Assembly: GCA_035283185.1 (NCBI GenBank) | Contig: DATEUJ010000005.1 | Coordinates: forward strand, 1-53,975 | Length of the DNA: 53,975 nucleotides | DNA from: DASSFZ01 sp035283185 | GTDB taxonomy: Bacteria > Chloroflexota > Anaerolineae > Fen-1058 | Reading direction: 5' to 3' | Shown here: in pieces, positions 1 through 9,229 of the stretch | Numbering within the stretch: position 1 is the first letter of the stretch | Layout of the letters: the number at the start of each line of letters is the position of its first letter | Notes under the pieces: generated by a model | What the model saw: only the letters and a program-made list of their open reading frames with translations | What the model was told of the DNA's origin: nothing | Databases searched by the model: none | Made by a program: the position numbers and the translations under genes

Positions 1-136
1 CAGGCCGCAAGATCACGTCAGAAGAGAAAGCCCAGATCAACCTGCAGCCGCGTCGCGTCTTTCCAGAGTGGAACTACACGATCCGACCGCATGGCTCGGC
101 CAGCAAAAAGTGATCAACTTATTTTTGGACAGAACC
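1..136 (+). mobile_element. Right end of an ISAzo13-like insertion sequence
   Basis: The left edge carries the tail of a transposase followed by about 20 bases that run into a kinase gene exactly where its reading frame stops making sense. Read from the kinase strand, family-like residues continue to ...NIIL and then change to GSVQK and a stop, so the IS boundary is placed near base 136. The terminal inverted repeat cannot be confirmed because the other end lies outside the window. Confidence 0.45.
3..113 (+). CDS. C-terminal fragment of ISAzo13-family (DDE) transposase, partial
   Basis: An open frame entering from the window edge encodes the last 36 residues of a protein with the motif EWNYTIRPH, followed by a short basic tail and TGA. 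This resembles the C-terminus of ISAzo13/Rhodopirellula-type DDE transposases, which end shortly after an EWNYTI motif. The catalytic region lies outside the window. The assignment rests on one short motif plus the position at a gene breakpoint, so the family is likely but not certain. Confidence 0.5.
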   Translation, partial: GRKITSEEKAQINLQPRRVFPEWNYTIRPHGSASKK

Positions 137-574
137 TAAGATGATGTTAGTCGGTTTGATATCTCGATGAACTACATCGTTGCCGTGAGCATAGCGAAGC
201 GCGTCAAACAGCGCCTGAGCGATACGGCGTACCTCCGGGATCGGCACATGCTCGTCGCGGTCGATGAACTCGTCGAGCTGGCCTCTGAGCGTAGGGCCGT
301 CTAGATATTCCATCACAAGATAGTTATCGAGCCCCTGCAAGTCCGAGGCATAGGTTTTTACGATCCCGGGATGTTGGAGCAAAGCCAGCGAGCCTGCCTC
401 CTTACGGAAACGCTCTCTTTCTTTAGAGTCAAGAATCCGATGTAGGACTTTGACGGCTACGGTGCTCTTGGACTCAGTATCTGTCGCGCGATACACGTTG
501 GCCATACCACCGCTGCCGATCATCTCGTCGCAGTGATATTTGCCTATATTGAAATCGACAGGTTCGCCAGCCAC
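119..574 (-). pseudogene. Ser/Thr protein kinase, N-lobe only, truncated by IS
   Basis: The product begins like a bacterial Hanks-type kinase. It has a glycine loop GSGGMANVY (about 21-28), the lysine in VAVK (42), a helix C glutamate near 59 and the catalytic loop HRDIKPTN (136-143). It then stops at 151 residues, without DFG, activation segment or C-lobe, so it cannot be a working kinase. The likely start is GTG at 574, preceded by AAGGAG at good spacing. The break coincides with the end of the neighbouring IS. Functional kinases of this class usually exceed 260 residues in the catalytic domain alone. Confidence 0.85.
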
Positions 575-690
575 GATGTCCTGCTCCTTATAGAGCGTTC
601 AGTGTTGCGTCTCAAACGCCGGGCATACGGACATACAGCCAAGATTCGAAAACTGAGGTGGTCCGTCACGAAACTGGACTATTGAGCAAC

Positions 691-719
691 ATTATACGTA
701 GCAAACCCAACCAAGTCAA
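691..719 (-). promoter_or_regulatory. Sigma-A type promoter of the truncated kinase gene
   Basis: On the minus strand, TTGACT (714-719) and TATAAT (691-696) are separated by 17 bp. It points toward the kinase start about 115 bp downstream. The gene may still be transcribed although it is truncated. Confidence 0.6.
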
Positions 720-758
720 CAAGAACTTCACCTTCTGACTGACATGAATCTGGCATAG

Positions 759-956
759 CCAGCTGACACGCCGCTGGCCGTCGCCGTCCAGCACATCGCC
801 GCGCCTACGCCACCGGTGATCACACACGTGCCCGGCATTCCCAAAGCAGCCGAGGCCGTCATCCGGCGCGCTCTGGCTAAGCAGCCCGCCGATCGCTTTC
901 CCTGCGCCGGTGACCTGGCGTTGGCCTGGAGGGAGGACATCGGCGCTCCGGCATAG
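759..956 (+). pseudogene. Ser/Thr kinase C-lobe remnant
   Basis: This open stretch has no start codon of its own. Its translation matches the end of a Hanks-type kinase domain: ADTPLAVAVQHI, then proline-rich spacing, then a helix ending RRALAKQPADRFP and CAGDLA, as in the last helices of Pkn-type domains. It ends at a TAG. It faces the opposite way from the N-lobe fragment upstream, so the two are not simply halves of one gene unless an inversion occurred. The interval 575-1033 otherwise holds only the two promoters and no other gene. Confidence 0.75.
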
Positions 957-992
957 GCAGTTCGTCCGCACAGCCCGCAGCCCAGAATCTGC

Positions 993-998
993 TATACT
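993..998 (+). promoter_or_regulatory. Extended -10 promoter for the MATE-like gene
   Basis: The sequence TGCTATACT gives an extended -10 (TG, one base, TATACT) about 36 bp before the start codon of the downstream membrane protein gene. No convincing -35 is seen, as is common for extended -10 promoters. Confidence 0.45.
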
Positions 999-1033
999 CC
1001 CACGCACTCACCACACATTCTGGGAGCACACCC

Positions 1034-2359
1034 TTGCGCCAACGCGGCATCCTGTGGTTCTGGTTCCCCCTCTTCCTGAGTTGGCTGCTGATGGCCGGCG
1101 AAGGCCCGATCATCAGCGCCGTCATCAACCGCCTGCCGAGCGAAGTGATCATGCTGGCCGCGCTGGGCATCGTCCTCAGCCTATCGGTGACGATCGAAAG
1201 CCCGATCATCAACCTGCTCGCGACGTCGACCGCGCTGAGCAAGGATCGGCATGCGTACCTGCTCATCCGCCGGTTCACGATCCACTGGATGATCGTCTTG
1301 ACGATTGTTCACTGCCTGGTGGCCTACACCGGGCTGTTCGATACCATCGTCGTGAGCGGGATGGGCGTGCCGCGCGAGGTGGCCGAATGGGTGCGGACGG
1401 GCATGCAGATCATGATCTTGTGGAGCGCGGCGATCGGCTGGCGGCGCTTCTGCCAGGGCATCCTGATTCGATTCGACCGCACGCGCACGATCGCGTGGGG
1501 CACAGTCGTGCGCCTGGCGGCGTCGGCGGGCACGGCGATCGGCCTGGCACTCGTGAGCGATTGGCCAGGCATCGTCGTCGGCGCGATGGCGCTGATGGCC
1601 GGCGTGACCGCCGAAGCGGTCTACGCGACGATCGTCGTACGGCCGGTGATCGCCCGCGAATTCCGCGCTGACCGGCCGGCGGCCGGCGGCCAACCCTTGA
1701 CCTATCGCGAGCTGTTCTGGTTTCATTTGCCGCTGGCGGCGACCTCGCTCCTCATCCTGCTCGTGCAGCCAATGGTCGCCCTCAGCCTGGCGCGCCTGCC
1801 CAACCCGACGCAGTCGCTGGCGGCCTGGCCCCTCGTCTTTCAAGTGATGCTCGTCGCGCGCGCAGCGGCCTTCGCGCTGCCCGAAGTCGTCATCGCCCTG
1901 ACGAAAGGACCGGATACGCTCGGGCCGATTCGCCGCTTCACGAGCACGCTGGCGGTGATCGTCACCGGATTGATGGCGCTTTTCGTCTTCACGCCGCTCG
2001 TCGACGCGTACCTGATCGGCGTGCAGGACGCCGCGCCCACGCTCGCCGAGATCGCGCGCCAGAGCCTGTACTTCTTCGTGTTCTTGCCGGGCCTGACTGC
2101 ACTGGTCTCCTGGCTGCGCGGCCTGTTGATCAACACACGCGCCACGAAAGTCGTGAACCTGGGCATGGCGTTCAACCTGGCGGCGACGGCGCTCATCCTT
2201 TTCGCCGGCGTGCAGGCGCGGTTTCCCGGCCTCGTGACGGCGGCGATCGCGCTGAACGCCGCGCTCGTCGTCGAGCTGGGCATCCTGTGGTGGGGCGTGC
2301 AGAGCAGCCTCAAACGGATTTCCGAGCGGCCGCTGGATGTCGCGCTCGCCAGGGCCTGA
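1034..2359 (+). CDS. Polytopic membrane protein, MATE/MOP-superfamily-like
   Basis: The 441-residue protein is almost entirely hydrophobic segments, roughly 11-12 predicted membrane helices, with a short basic C-terminus. It has no soluble domain. Length and helix layout fit the multidrug/oligosaccharidyl-lipid/polysaccharide exporter superfamily, which includes MATE and ANKH-like members. No diagnostic substrate motif is recognised, so the cargo is unknown. The start is TTG: GGGAG lies seven bases upstream and no upstream in-frame alternative has a better site. It stands alone between the kinase debris and the arsenic genes. Confidence 0.65.
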   Translation: MRQRGILWFWFPLFLSWLLMAGEGPIISAVINRLPSEVIMLAALGIVLSLSVTIESPIINLLATSTALSKDRHAYLLIRRFTIHWMIVLTIVHCLVAYTGLFDTIVVSGMGVPREVAEWVRTGMQIMILWSAAIGWRRFCQGILIRFDRTRTIAWGTVVRLAASAGTAIGLALVSDWPGIVVGAMALMAGVTAEAVYATIVVRPVIAREFRADRPAAGGQPLTYRELFWFHLPLAATSLLILLVQPMVALSLARLPNPTQSLAAWPLVFQVMLVARAAAFALPEVVIALTKGPDTLGPIRRFTSTLAVIVTGLMALFVFTPLVDAYLIGVQDAAPTLAEIARQSLYFFVFLPGLTALVSWLRGLLINTRATKVVNLGMAFNLAATALILFAGVQARFPGLVTAAIALNAALVVELGILWWGVQSSLKRISERPLDVALARA

Positions 2360-2460
2360 TTTGCGTCCTTTTTCCCGGACGCTCGTCTATGTTATTGAAT
2401 AACGTGATTCACCCGATGCTGACACACCGATTTCCCTGGGGACGTTTTTGGGCTCCGAAA

Positions 2461-2590
2461 TTGGCAAGTATTCCGCTATCGACCTGGGCGATTGCGAGTT
2501 CATTTTGCACCTTGACCGTGCCGGAATACTTGCCAATCCGTGTAATCCGCCTGCCCTCGCCTGCTGTGTGCGGGGGTGGGAAATCCGTGT
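2461..2590. repeat. Dispersed palindromic repeat, nested by a second repeat
   Basis: A perfect 15-bp inverted repeat (TTGGCAAGTATTCCG at 2461-2475, complement at 2522-2536) starts the block. The part from 2521 recurs near 4108-4155, but here it is interrupted at about 2550-2576 by a GC-rich segment that itself recurs near 30779 and 53328. The block fills the gap between the MATE-like gene and the acetyltransferase gene. Confidence 0.65.
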
Positions 2591-2619
2591 GACAGGAATT
2601 GGGACGCGGACAAACGCAG

Positions 2620-3072
2620 ATGAATACGGATCGTATGGCAGTCGCAATTGGACTCGCCCGTAATGAGGACATATCTGCCGTCCTGACGCTTCTCGAACAA
2701 AGCGGCCTGCCGAAGGACGGCCTGGCCGACCACTGGGCGACGACGCTCGTCGCGCGCGACGATGGCCGGATCGTAGGCAGTGCAGCATTGGAGATGTACG
2801 GCGCGTCGGCCCTGCTGCGCTCCGTCGCGGTCGATCCTGCGCTGCGTGGGCAGGGCTTGGGGCGGCGGCTCACGCAAGCCGCGCTCGATCTCGCTCGCAA
2901 GCGCGGCGTGATGGACATCTATCTGCTGACCGAGACGGCGGGCGAGTTCTTTCCGCGTTTCGGCTTTGGCGCGATCGATCGAGCGCAAGTTCCGGAAGCC
3001 GTGCGGCAGTCGGTCGAGTTCACGTCGGTCTGTCCAGAGAGCGCACTGGCGATGAAGGTGCGGCTGACCTAG
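2620..3072 (+). CDS. arsN2: GNAT acetyltransferase, ArsN2-like (arsenic resistance)
   Basis: The 150-residue protein has a GNAT fold. The acetyl-CoA loop appears as RGQGLGRRL after strand LLRSVAVDP, followed by AGEFFPRFGF and the terminal VCPESALAM typical of ArsN2 acetyltransferases. Family members are found in arsenic gene clusters and are thought to acetylate arsenic-containing compounds. It sits just upstream of arsM, which supports the role. The ATG at 2620 is chosen, with a possible alternative ATG at 2635. Neither has a strong Shine-Dalgarno sequence. Confidence 0.75.
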   Translation: MNTDRMAVAIGLARNEDISAVLTLLEQSGLPKDGLADHWATTLVARDDGRIVGSAALEMYGASALLRSVAVDPALRGQGLGRRLTQAALDLARKRGVMDIYLLTETAGEFFPRFGFGAIDRAQVPEAVRQSVEFTSVCPESALAMKVRLT

Positions 3073-3166
3073 CCGCCCGACGGCTGCCCCGATTGTGATT
3101 GTGGCTGCGGCTGTGATTGCTGTTGAGGGAACGAAGAGGCCTATCAGGTCTGAAAGCGAGTTCGGT

Positions 3167-3904
<738 letters not shown>

Positions 3905-4018
3905 TGAGTAGACCTGCTAGGTCTCGTCCTGCTTCGCCGCGCCATAGAATGCTTTGCGAGACCTGGTACACCGATTTCCTTGTGAGCTATTTTGGATGTT
4001 CGAAAGGGCAAGTAACTC

Positions 4019-4155
4019 TGTCAACGAATGTCCAACGAATAAACGAATAACGCCAGCGGTTATAGGTCATTCGTTTATTCGTTTCCCCATTCGTTGACAG
4101 ACTGGGGCCGGAATACTTGCCAATCCGTGTAATCCGTGGGAAATCCGTGTGGCAG
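4019..4155. repeat. Palindromic intergenic repeat shared with two other loci
   Basis: The block begins and ends with inverted copies of a GTCAACGAAT-type sequence and is followed by the same GGAATACTTGCC segment seen at 2521. Closely matching pieces occur inverted or direct at 44447-44533. The block reaches to about 12 bases before the sigma factor start, so it may supply the leader of that gene. Confidence 0.6.
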
Positions 4156-4166
4156 GTCTTGGCAAT

Positions 4167-4724
4167 ATGAACCGCACGACCGAAGACATCTGGAGCGAAT
4201 TCGGCGAACGGCTGAAGGCGTTCATCCTCAGCCGTGTTTCCGATCCCGACGACGCCGACGACATCCTGCAGGACATCTTCGTCAAGCTGCACACGCGCAT
4301 CGATACGCTGCGCGACGGTGACCGGCTCGCGCCGTGGCTGTACCGGATTGCGCGCAACACGCTCGTGGATTACTACCGCACGCGGCGCCCGTCCGTTCCC
4401 CTGCCGGAGACGCTGGCCGTCGAAGACGAGTCGTCGGAGAGCGATGCCGAATCGCGCATCGCCGCCTCGCTGACCGGCATGCTCGAGTGCCTGCCGGACA
4501 AATACCGCCAGGCCATCGCCCTCACCGAGTTCGAAGGACTCACGCAGCAGGAGATGGCCGCGCGGCTGGGGCTGTCGCTCAGCGGCGCGAAGTCGCGCGT
4601 GCAGCGCGGACGGGACATGCTGCGCGATTCGCTGCTCGACTGCTGCCACTTCGAATTCGACCGCCTGGGCAATCTCATCGACTACACACCCCGCCCCGAC
4701 TGCTGCCGCCACTGCGCATTGTGA
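4167..4724 (+). CDS. sigZ: ECF-like RNA polymerase sigma factor, SigZ family
   Basis: The 185-residue protein has sigma region 2 (LSRVSDPDDADDILQDIF, then LAPWLYRIARNTLVDYYR) and sigma region 4 (LTQQEMAARLGLSLSGAKSR). Its C-terminus has CCHFEFD and DCCRHC cysteine clusters, which are characteristic of SigZ-type factors and suggest metal or redox sensing. No anti-sigma gene is adjacent. The next gene is a small thiol protein, which fits a redox- or metal-stress regulon together with the arsenic genes, although this is inference. The ATG at 4167 aligns with the usual SigZ start. Confidence 0.85.
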   Translation: MNRTTEDIWSEFGERLKAFILSRVSDPDDADDILQDIFVKLHTRIDTLRDGDRLAPWLYRIARNTLVDYYRTRRPSVPLPETLAVEDESSESDAESRIAASLTGMLECLPDKYRQAIALTEFEGLTQQEMAARLGLSLSGAKSRVQRGRDMLRDSLLDCCHFEFDRLGNLIDYTPRPDCCRHCAL

Positions 4725-4760
4725 TACAATTCGGCCAGCCTCCTGCGGATCTGCATTCAC

Positions 4761-5078
4761 ATGAAAGCGATCGTCTACAGCACTTCGTGGTGCGCTGCCT
4801 GCCGCCAGATGACCGACTTCCTCCGGCAGCAGTACGCCGATATGGAGACGCAATTCGTCCCCGTCGATAAGATGCCGGCGGAAACGCAAGAGAAGGTCGT
4901 CGCGGCGCTGCGCAAGCTCACCTGGTCGGACCAATTGCCCGTGACGGTGATCGGCGACTCCGTCGTCGTCGGCGCGGACTATACCGCCTTGATTGCCTTG
5001 CTCGGACCCGGGGGCAGACCGCCCATCACCAGAGGTGGCGTGCAGCACCGGCACGGGATCGCCGAGGCAGGCGCGTGA
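4761..5078 (+). CDS. Glutaredoxin/NrdH-like thiol-disulfide protein
   Basis: The protein starts with a beta strand and the redox motif WCAAC (residues 10-14), followed by a helix and the conserved QLPVTVIGDSVVVGAD, the cis-proline region of glutaredoxin-like folds. The fold ends near residue 82. The last 20 or so residues are rich in Gly, Pro and Arg and look like read-through into damaged sequence, so the original stop was probably lost. It begins 36 bp after the sigma factor gene and is probably co-transcribed. Confidence 0.7.
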   Translation: MKAIVYSTSWCAACRQMTDFLRQQYADMETQFVPVDKMPAETQEKVVAALRKLTWSDQLPVTVIGDSVVVGADYTALIALLGPGGRPPITRGGVQHRHGIAEAGA

Positions 5079-5114
5079 CGGTTGCCCAGTTCTTCAACCT
5101 ATTCCGATTTCTGA

Positions 5115-5340
5115 CTGGCCTGCCTCTCGGCCAAGCCCGTCGTCGACGAGCTGGAGCGCAATTGGAGGGCCGGGCAGGTGATTCGCCTCGACATCCAGAC
5201 GCCGCTCGGGCGCAAATTCGGCGCGCTGCACGATTTCCACCTGCGGCGCGCCGACGTTCATTCTGTTCGATGGAACCGGCGTGGAGATTGGCCGGTGGAT
5301 GGGCCGGCCGCCGGCGCTGCGAGACCTCGAAAGCAGGTGA
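5115..5340 (+). pseudogene. Thioredoxin-fold gene fragment with frameshift
   Basis: One frame reads CLSAKPVVDELERNW followed by VIRLDIQTPLGRKFG, as in the first half of a thioredoxin domain. After base 5250 or so the match continues in another frame as TFILFDGTGVEIGRW and ends at TGA 5338-5340. The active-site start is missing and at least one indel splits the domain. It adjoins the glutaredoxin-like gene, so this was probably a two-gene thiol-redox unit. Confidence 0.6.
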
Positions 5341-5349
5341 TAACAACTC

Positions 5350-7131
5350 TCAGATCAATCGCTCCAGCATGCGGCGGCGCTGCTCGAATGCCTCTAGCAG
5401 CGCCTGACGCAGTGATTCGCCAGACAGGTCGGCCGTCTGCACGCGATCCAGCCAGCGCGCCAGCGTTTCGTCGTGGAGCACGTCGCGGATCCAGCGGCTG
5501 AAATCACCGCGTTGGAAGTGAAAAGCCATCACGGCCAGATCGAGGGTGCGCAGGCGATCGATCAGCTCGCCGAGATTGCCGGCCGGTGGGGTTTGCCCCG
5601 TCTTGTCTTGAAAATAGAATCGTTTAGCGGGCGGCGCCCGTTCCTCCAGGTATTGATGGAGGCCGTGCATGTGGGGGAAGGTGTGCGGCCCGAGTCGGAA
5701 CTTAAAAGGCGTCAGGTCGTCACCTGACGATCGCGTCAGGCCCCACACCAGGCCCTGGCCTTCGCCGAGATCATCCAATCGATTGGCCAGCCCCGTCACA
5801 GCGAGGCCGCGCGTCGAGAGCAGTTGGCTCAGGCATTCCACTTCGCGAGCCAGCCGGTGACGGGTCAACAGGACGCCATCCAACCGGTTCAATATGGCTT
5901 CGCTCAATCGACTCGGCTGCCAGGTTGCCAGGCATACCCCGGGCGCTCGTGCGTCGCGCAGCAGCGGAAGCTGGGCCGGGTTATCGCGACCGCCGAGCAG
6001 ATCTTGCGCCTCGTCGATCATGAGCCAGTGCGGCTTGCCGAAGCGCCGGTGTACCTCGAAAACGCGCCGCAGCAGCCCTGCCGTGAAGAGGACTTGTTCC
6101 TGCGGCGTGGGCATGTGTGACAGGTCCAGCACCAGGCTCAAGTCGGTCTCGGCCAGTAACTGCACGATCAGGCTGATGGGCGGCAGCTCGTCTCCGCCAA
6201 AGCCCAAACACAAACACGTGGCGTGCCGCCTCAGCGAGCGCAAGTCGCCCACCGGGTCCAGCACGAGCAACTGATAACCCCCATCGATCAAGCCGTCGGC
6301 CAGCCGGCCCGCCAGCCAGGATTTGCCGTAACCACTCCCGCCGGCGATCAGGACGTTGCGATCCACCAGTTCGTGGGCGTTCAGGCTCATCTCGGCTGAC
6401 TCGCCAAGGCTGAAGTGATGAGCGCCGCGCACCGTGAAGTCAAACGATTGTCCGTGCAGGAGATAGCGCTCCATAAAGCGGGCTACGCCGGTCGCTCCGG
6501 CCTCCGGAATGACGTAGTCGGCAATCGCTTTGAGGCTCTCGGCGGCGTTGGCAACTGCCACTTTGATTTCGGCCATCGCCAACAGGCTGCGGTCATTCTC
6601 GGCATCGCCAAATGCCAGCAGGTTGCGAGGCGATAGCCCCTCGCTCTTGAGCAGATTCAGCAGGCCCGCGCCCTTGCTCGCGCCGGGCGGCAGCAGCATT
6701 ACCTCATCCCGATTGGTCTCGACGTGGACGGCCAGACCCAGCTCCCGGCTGGCGACCCACACCGCGTCGTCGTAGCGCGTCGTCGTGCCGGCGGCGGCAA
6801 TGCCACGCCACAGAGGAACGCCCAATCGCTCCAGGGTGTTTAAGAGGTCGGCCGGCGCCTCGCCGAACGGCAAGCGCATCTCGTCGCTGCGTGGGTCGTA
6901 CAAGACGGCGCCGTTTTCCGCGACGATCAGATCGAAGGTCTGCTCACGATCCTGGAGATCGTGCAAAAACTCGAACGGGCGGCCCGACACCAGAACCGTG
7001 AATCGACCGGCCTCGCGCAGGCGGCGCAGCGCCCGGCCGGCTTCAGGCGCCAGTTGGTCACCCTGAGAAATCGTGCCGTCGAAATCCGTAGCAACCACTG
7101 TGATATGCATCGACGTGGTTTTCAATGGCAC
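5350..7131 (-). CDS. HAD phosphatase / HerA-like ATPase fusion (paralog 2)
   Basis: This 593-residue protein joins three parts. Residues 8-220 are a HAD-IIB (Cof-type) phosphatase with DFDGT (16-20), the ASKGAGL motif and GDAEND (175-180). Residues 245-470 are a P-loop ATPase related to HerA/DUF87 with Walker A GGSGYGKS (264-271) and Walker B LMIDEAQD. The last 100 residues resemble the DUF5752-type tail (FHFQRGDFSRWIRDVL). It lies 3 bp after a paralog on the same strand. The start may instead be the ATG at 7110. A role in sugar-phosphate or nucleotide metabolism is possible, but the coupling to a DNA-translocase-like motor is unexplained. Confidence 0.75.
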   Translation of the reverse strand: MPLKTTSMHITVVATDFDGTISQGDQLAPEAGRALRRLREAGRFTVLVSGRPFEFLHDLQDREQTFDLIVAENGAVLYDPRSDEMRLPFGEAPADLLNTLERLGVPLWRGIAAAGTTTRYDDAVWVASRELGLAVHVETNRDEVMLLPPGASKGAGLLNLLKSEGLSPRNLLAFGDAENDRSLLAMAEIKVAVANAAESLKAIADYVIPEAGATGVARFMERYLLHGQSFDFTVRGAHHFSLGESAEMSLNAHELVDRNVLIAGGSGYGKSWLAGRLADGLIDGGYQLLVLDPVGDLRSLRRHATCLCLGFGGDELPPISLIVQLLAETDLSLVLDLSHMPTPQEQVLFTAGLLRRVFEVHRRFGKPHWLMIDEAQDLLGGRDNPAQLPLLRDARAPGVCLATWQPSRLSEAILNRLDGVLLTRHRLAREVECLSQLLSTRGLAVTGLANRLDDLGEGQGLVWGLTRSSGDDLTPFKFRLGPHTFPHMHGLHQYLEERAPPAKRFYFQDKTGQTPPAGNLGELIDRLRTLDLAVMAFHFQRGDFSRWIRDVLHDETLARWLDRVQTADLSGESLRQALLEAFEQRRRMLERLI

Positions 7132-7134
7132 CCG

Positions 7135-8868
7135 TCAGCGCTGTGCCTGTAACTCGGCGTAGTGGGTCCCCACGCACTCCAGCAGCGCCTCGCGCAGGGC
7201 CTCGCCCTCGAATGCGCGGTGAGCGAGTTTGCGCAGTTGGGCCGCCAGAATGCCATCGCCGAGTGCATCCTCCGCCCATGCCGTGAAGTCGCCGCGCCCC
7301 TGGTGATAAGCCAGGCTCTCCATGGGTAAATTGGGCAGGCACTCTAGAAACTCGAGCAGGCTGGCAGCCTCCACGCCGAGGAAGGTTTGCTCGTCGCGAA
7401 AGCTGAAGCGCTTGTGTGGGGGGAGGGGAGCGTCGAGGTATTTGTGCAGATGCCGGATGTGTGGCACCCGGCGGATATTCGAGCGCAGACGCACCAGGCG
7501 CTCACCGCTCAACCAGGCGTATCCTCGGGGAATGGTCACGAGAGACTCTTCTACGCCATTAAACCATCGGTGCACGGCCTGCACGGCCGCCGGTTCGCGC
7601 AGGCGAGTCAGCAGACAACGGTCGAGCGCAGCCAGCACCGGGCCGGCCACCTGATCAGGGCGGAAAGAGACGAAAGCCCATCCGCCGTCGGCGAGCATCG
7701 GCCACAGCGCGGCGGAAACCGGGTTACCGGCCGGCGGCAGAAAGTACTGAGCTTCCTCCAGCACGATCCAGTGAGGCCGGAACCGGCATGCCTTCAAAGT
7801 GCGCAGACCTTGCAGCAGCTCGGCGACGTAGTTCTCGCGCTGGTCGATCGGGTACCAACACAGGTCGAGCACGACCGATGCGCTCGTCTTCTCCAGTAGC
7901 GCGACGACCAGCGCCGGCGGCGGAAGCGTTCTCGCGTCGCCCTCGAGGGCCACCATGCCGGGCAGCGCACGCATCCCTCTGAAGTCGCCCTCAGGATCGA
8001 TCAGCAGGATCTGGTAGCCGGCGCGTCGCATGCCTTCGGCCAACAATCCGGTCACCCACGATTTGCCGCTGCCCGAATCGCCGAACACGCCCAGGTTCCC
8101 ACCGGCCAGTTCAGCGCCCGACACGGACACCACGACGCCAGCCTCGTCTTCGCCCAGCGGAATGGGGCGCTCGTGTCTCAAGGGGCGGAGCGTTGTGCGG
8201 GCGGATCCATTCAACCAGTAGGTTTCCAGGGCTTCTAAAACGCCCGCCGGACCGGGCTGGGTCGTCACCAGGTCGGCTGCCTCTTTCATGGGCGGTACGG
8301 CGTCCGCGACAGTCACGCCGAGTTCTCCCAAGTGCAGCAGTGACAAATCGCTCTCCCCGTCGCCGAAGCTGACCAGGTTGCGCGGCGAAAAACCGCACAG
8401 CTCCAGGAGCCGCTCAAGCCCGGCGCCTTTGGACACGCCCGACGGCGAGATCAGCACCGTGCCCTTGTTGTACGCGATCACCGCGTCTCCACCCCACTGG
8501 CTGACGGCATGCCAAACCGTTTCATTATGAGGCATTCGCGTGGCAACGATGGCTTTCCCGCGCTCCAGAGGAACCCCGGCGGCTTCCAATACGTCCACCA
8601 GGTGCCGGGCGATGTGACCAAAGGGCAGGTAAACCTCGTCGGCAGCGCTGTGGTAGAGCACCGCGCCGTTTTCCCACACGACGCCTGACATAAGGTGCTT
8701 CAGCGTTCTCAGGTCAACGCTGCCGAACAGGCGTGCCGTGACCAGGAAAAGGATGTACCCGTCCGCGTACAACCGCTCCAGCGCAGCACGCAGCGCCGGC
8801 GGCACGACCCCGTTCCTGGCCAGGGTGCCGTCGAAGTCAAAAGCCAGCACGCGGTGATGTAAGCTCAT
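7135..8868 (-). CDS. HAD phosphatase / HerA-like ATPase fusion (paralog 1)
   Basis: The 577-residue product has the same order as its downstream neighbour. It has HAD motif DFDGT (11-15), GVSKGAG and FGDGESD (168-174), Walker A GDSGSGKS (263-270), Walker B HWIVLEEAQY, and a C-terminal helical block with YHQGRGDFTAWAEDAL. ATG 8868 is chosen because HAD similarity starts immediately; the open frame extends upstream without recognisable protein. The two genes diverge well beyond recent duplication and presumably form one operon and perhaps one complex. Confidence 0.75.
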   Translation of the reverse strand: MSLHHRVLAFDFDGTLARNGVVPPALRAALERLYADGYILFLVTARLFGSVDLRTLKHLMSGVVWENGAVLYHSAADEVYLPFGHIARHLVDVLEAAGVPLERGKAIVATRMPHNETVWHAVSQWGGDAVIAYNKGTVLISPSGVSKGAGLERLLELCGFSPRNLVSFGDGESDLSLLHLGELGVTVADAVPPMKEAADLVTTQPGPAGVLEALETYWLNGSARTTLRPLRHERPIPLGEDEAGVVVSVSGAELAGGNLGVFGDSGSGKSWVTGLLAEGMRRAGYQILLIDPEGDFRGMRALPGMVALEGDARTLPPPALVVALLEKTSASVVLDLCWYPIDQRENYVAELLQGLRTLKACRFRPHWIVLEEAQYFLPPAGNPVSAALWPMLADGGWAFVSFRPDQVAGPVLAALDRCLLTRLREPAAVQAVHRWFNGVEESLVTIPRGYAWLSGERLVRLRSNIRRVPHIRHLHKYLDAPLPPHKRFSFRDEQTFLGVEAASLLEFLECLPNLPMESLAYHQGRGDFTAWAEDALGDGILAAQLRKLAHRAFEGEALREALLECVGTHYAELQAQR

Positions 8869-9229
8869 GAGACTCAAACCAATTGCAAACCTGTTTTTGA
8901 GAAAAAATAAGGCACCTACTGAAGGCGTGGAGCTTGCGCGCTTCGGTTCGGTGCGGGCGTCGTTCCGGTATGTTTGACGTACAGTTACAGTGTAGCACGG
9001 ATCGGAACGCGCAGTCAATACCTTTGCGCTCCTAACGCAAGGCATGCTCTGCTCGCTGCCCGCGTCCTCGTCCGCTTCGCGCAGCCCGCCCGCGGGGACG
9101 CGGGCTTTGAGCGACTTGTGTGCAATCACTACCTTTGCGTTTCTGACGCAAAGCGCGCTTCTCCTTTGTAGCGCGCTTCACCATGATATAATCACGCCCT
9201 CAAGCAAATTACCGCTTCAGGGAGCCTTC
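8869..9229. repeat. Intergenic region with direct and palindromic repeats
   Basis: Two imperfect direct copies of a TACCTTTGCG-type unit with an ACGCAA arm lie at about 9017-9041 and 9130-9152. Between them (about 9062-9112) is a GC-rich palindromic block, GCCCGCGGGGACGCGGGC, that is shared with 42889-42945 and, inverted, with 12971-13015. The region separates divergent genes and holds the promoter of the glycosidase gene. Confidence 0.55.
9166..9192 (+). promoter_or_regulatory. Promoter of the GH13 operon
   Basis: TATAAT at 9187-9192 lies 15 bp after TTGTAG, a weak -35. The transcript would start near 9199, with AGGGAG before the ATG at 9230. Confidence 0.5.

Noticed and set aside
910..1671. 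A 253-residue plus-strand frame overlapping the MATE-like gene
   Set aside because: Its composition is Arg/His/Pro-rich and it is a shifted frame of the real gene, which has hydrophobic helices and a good ribosome site.
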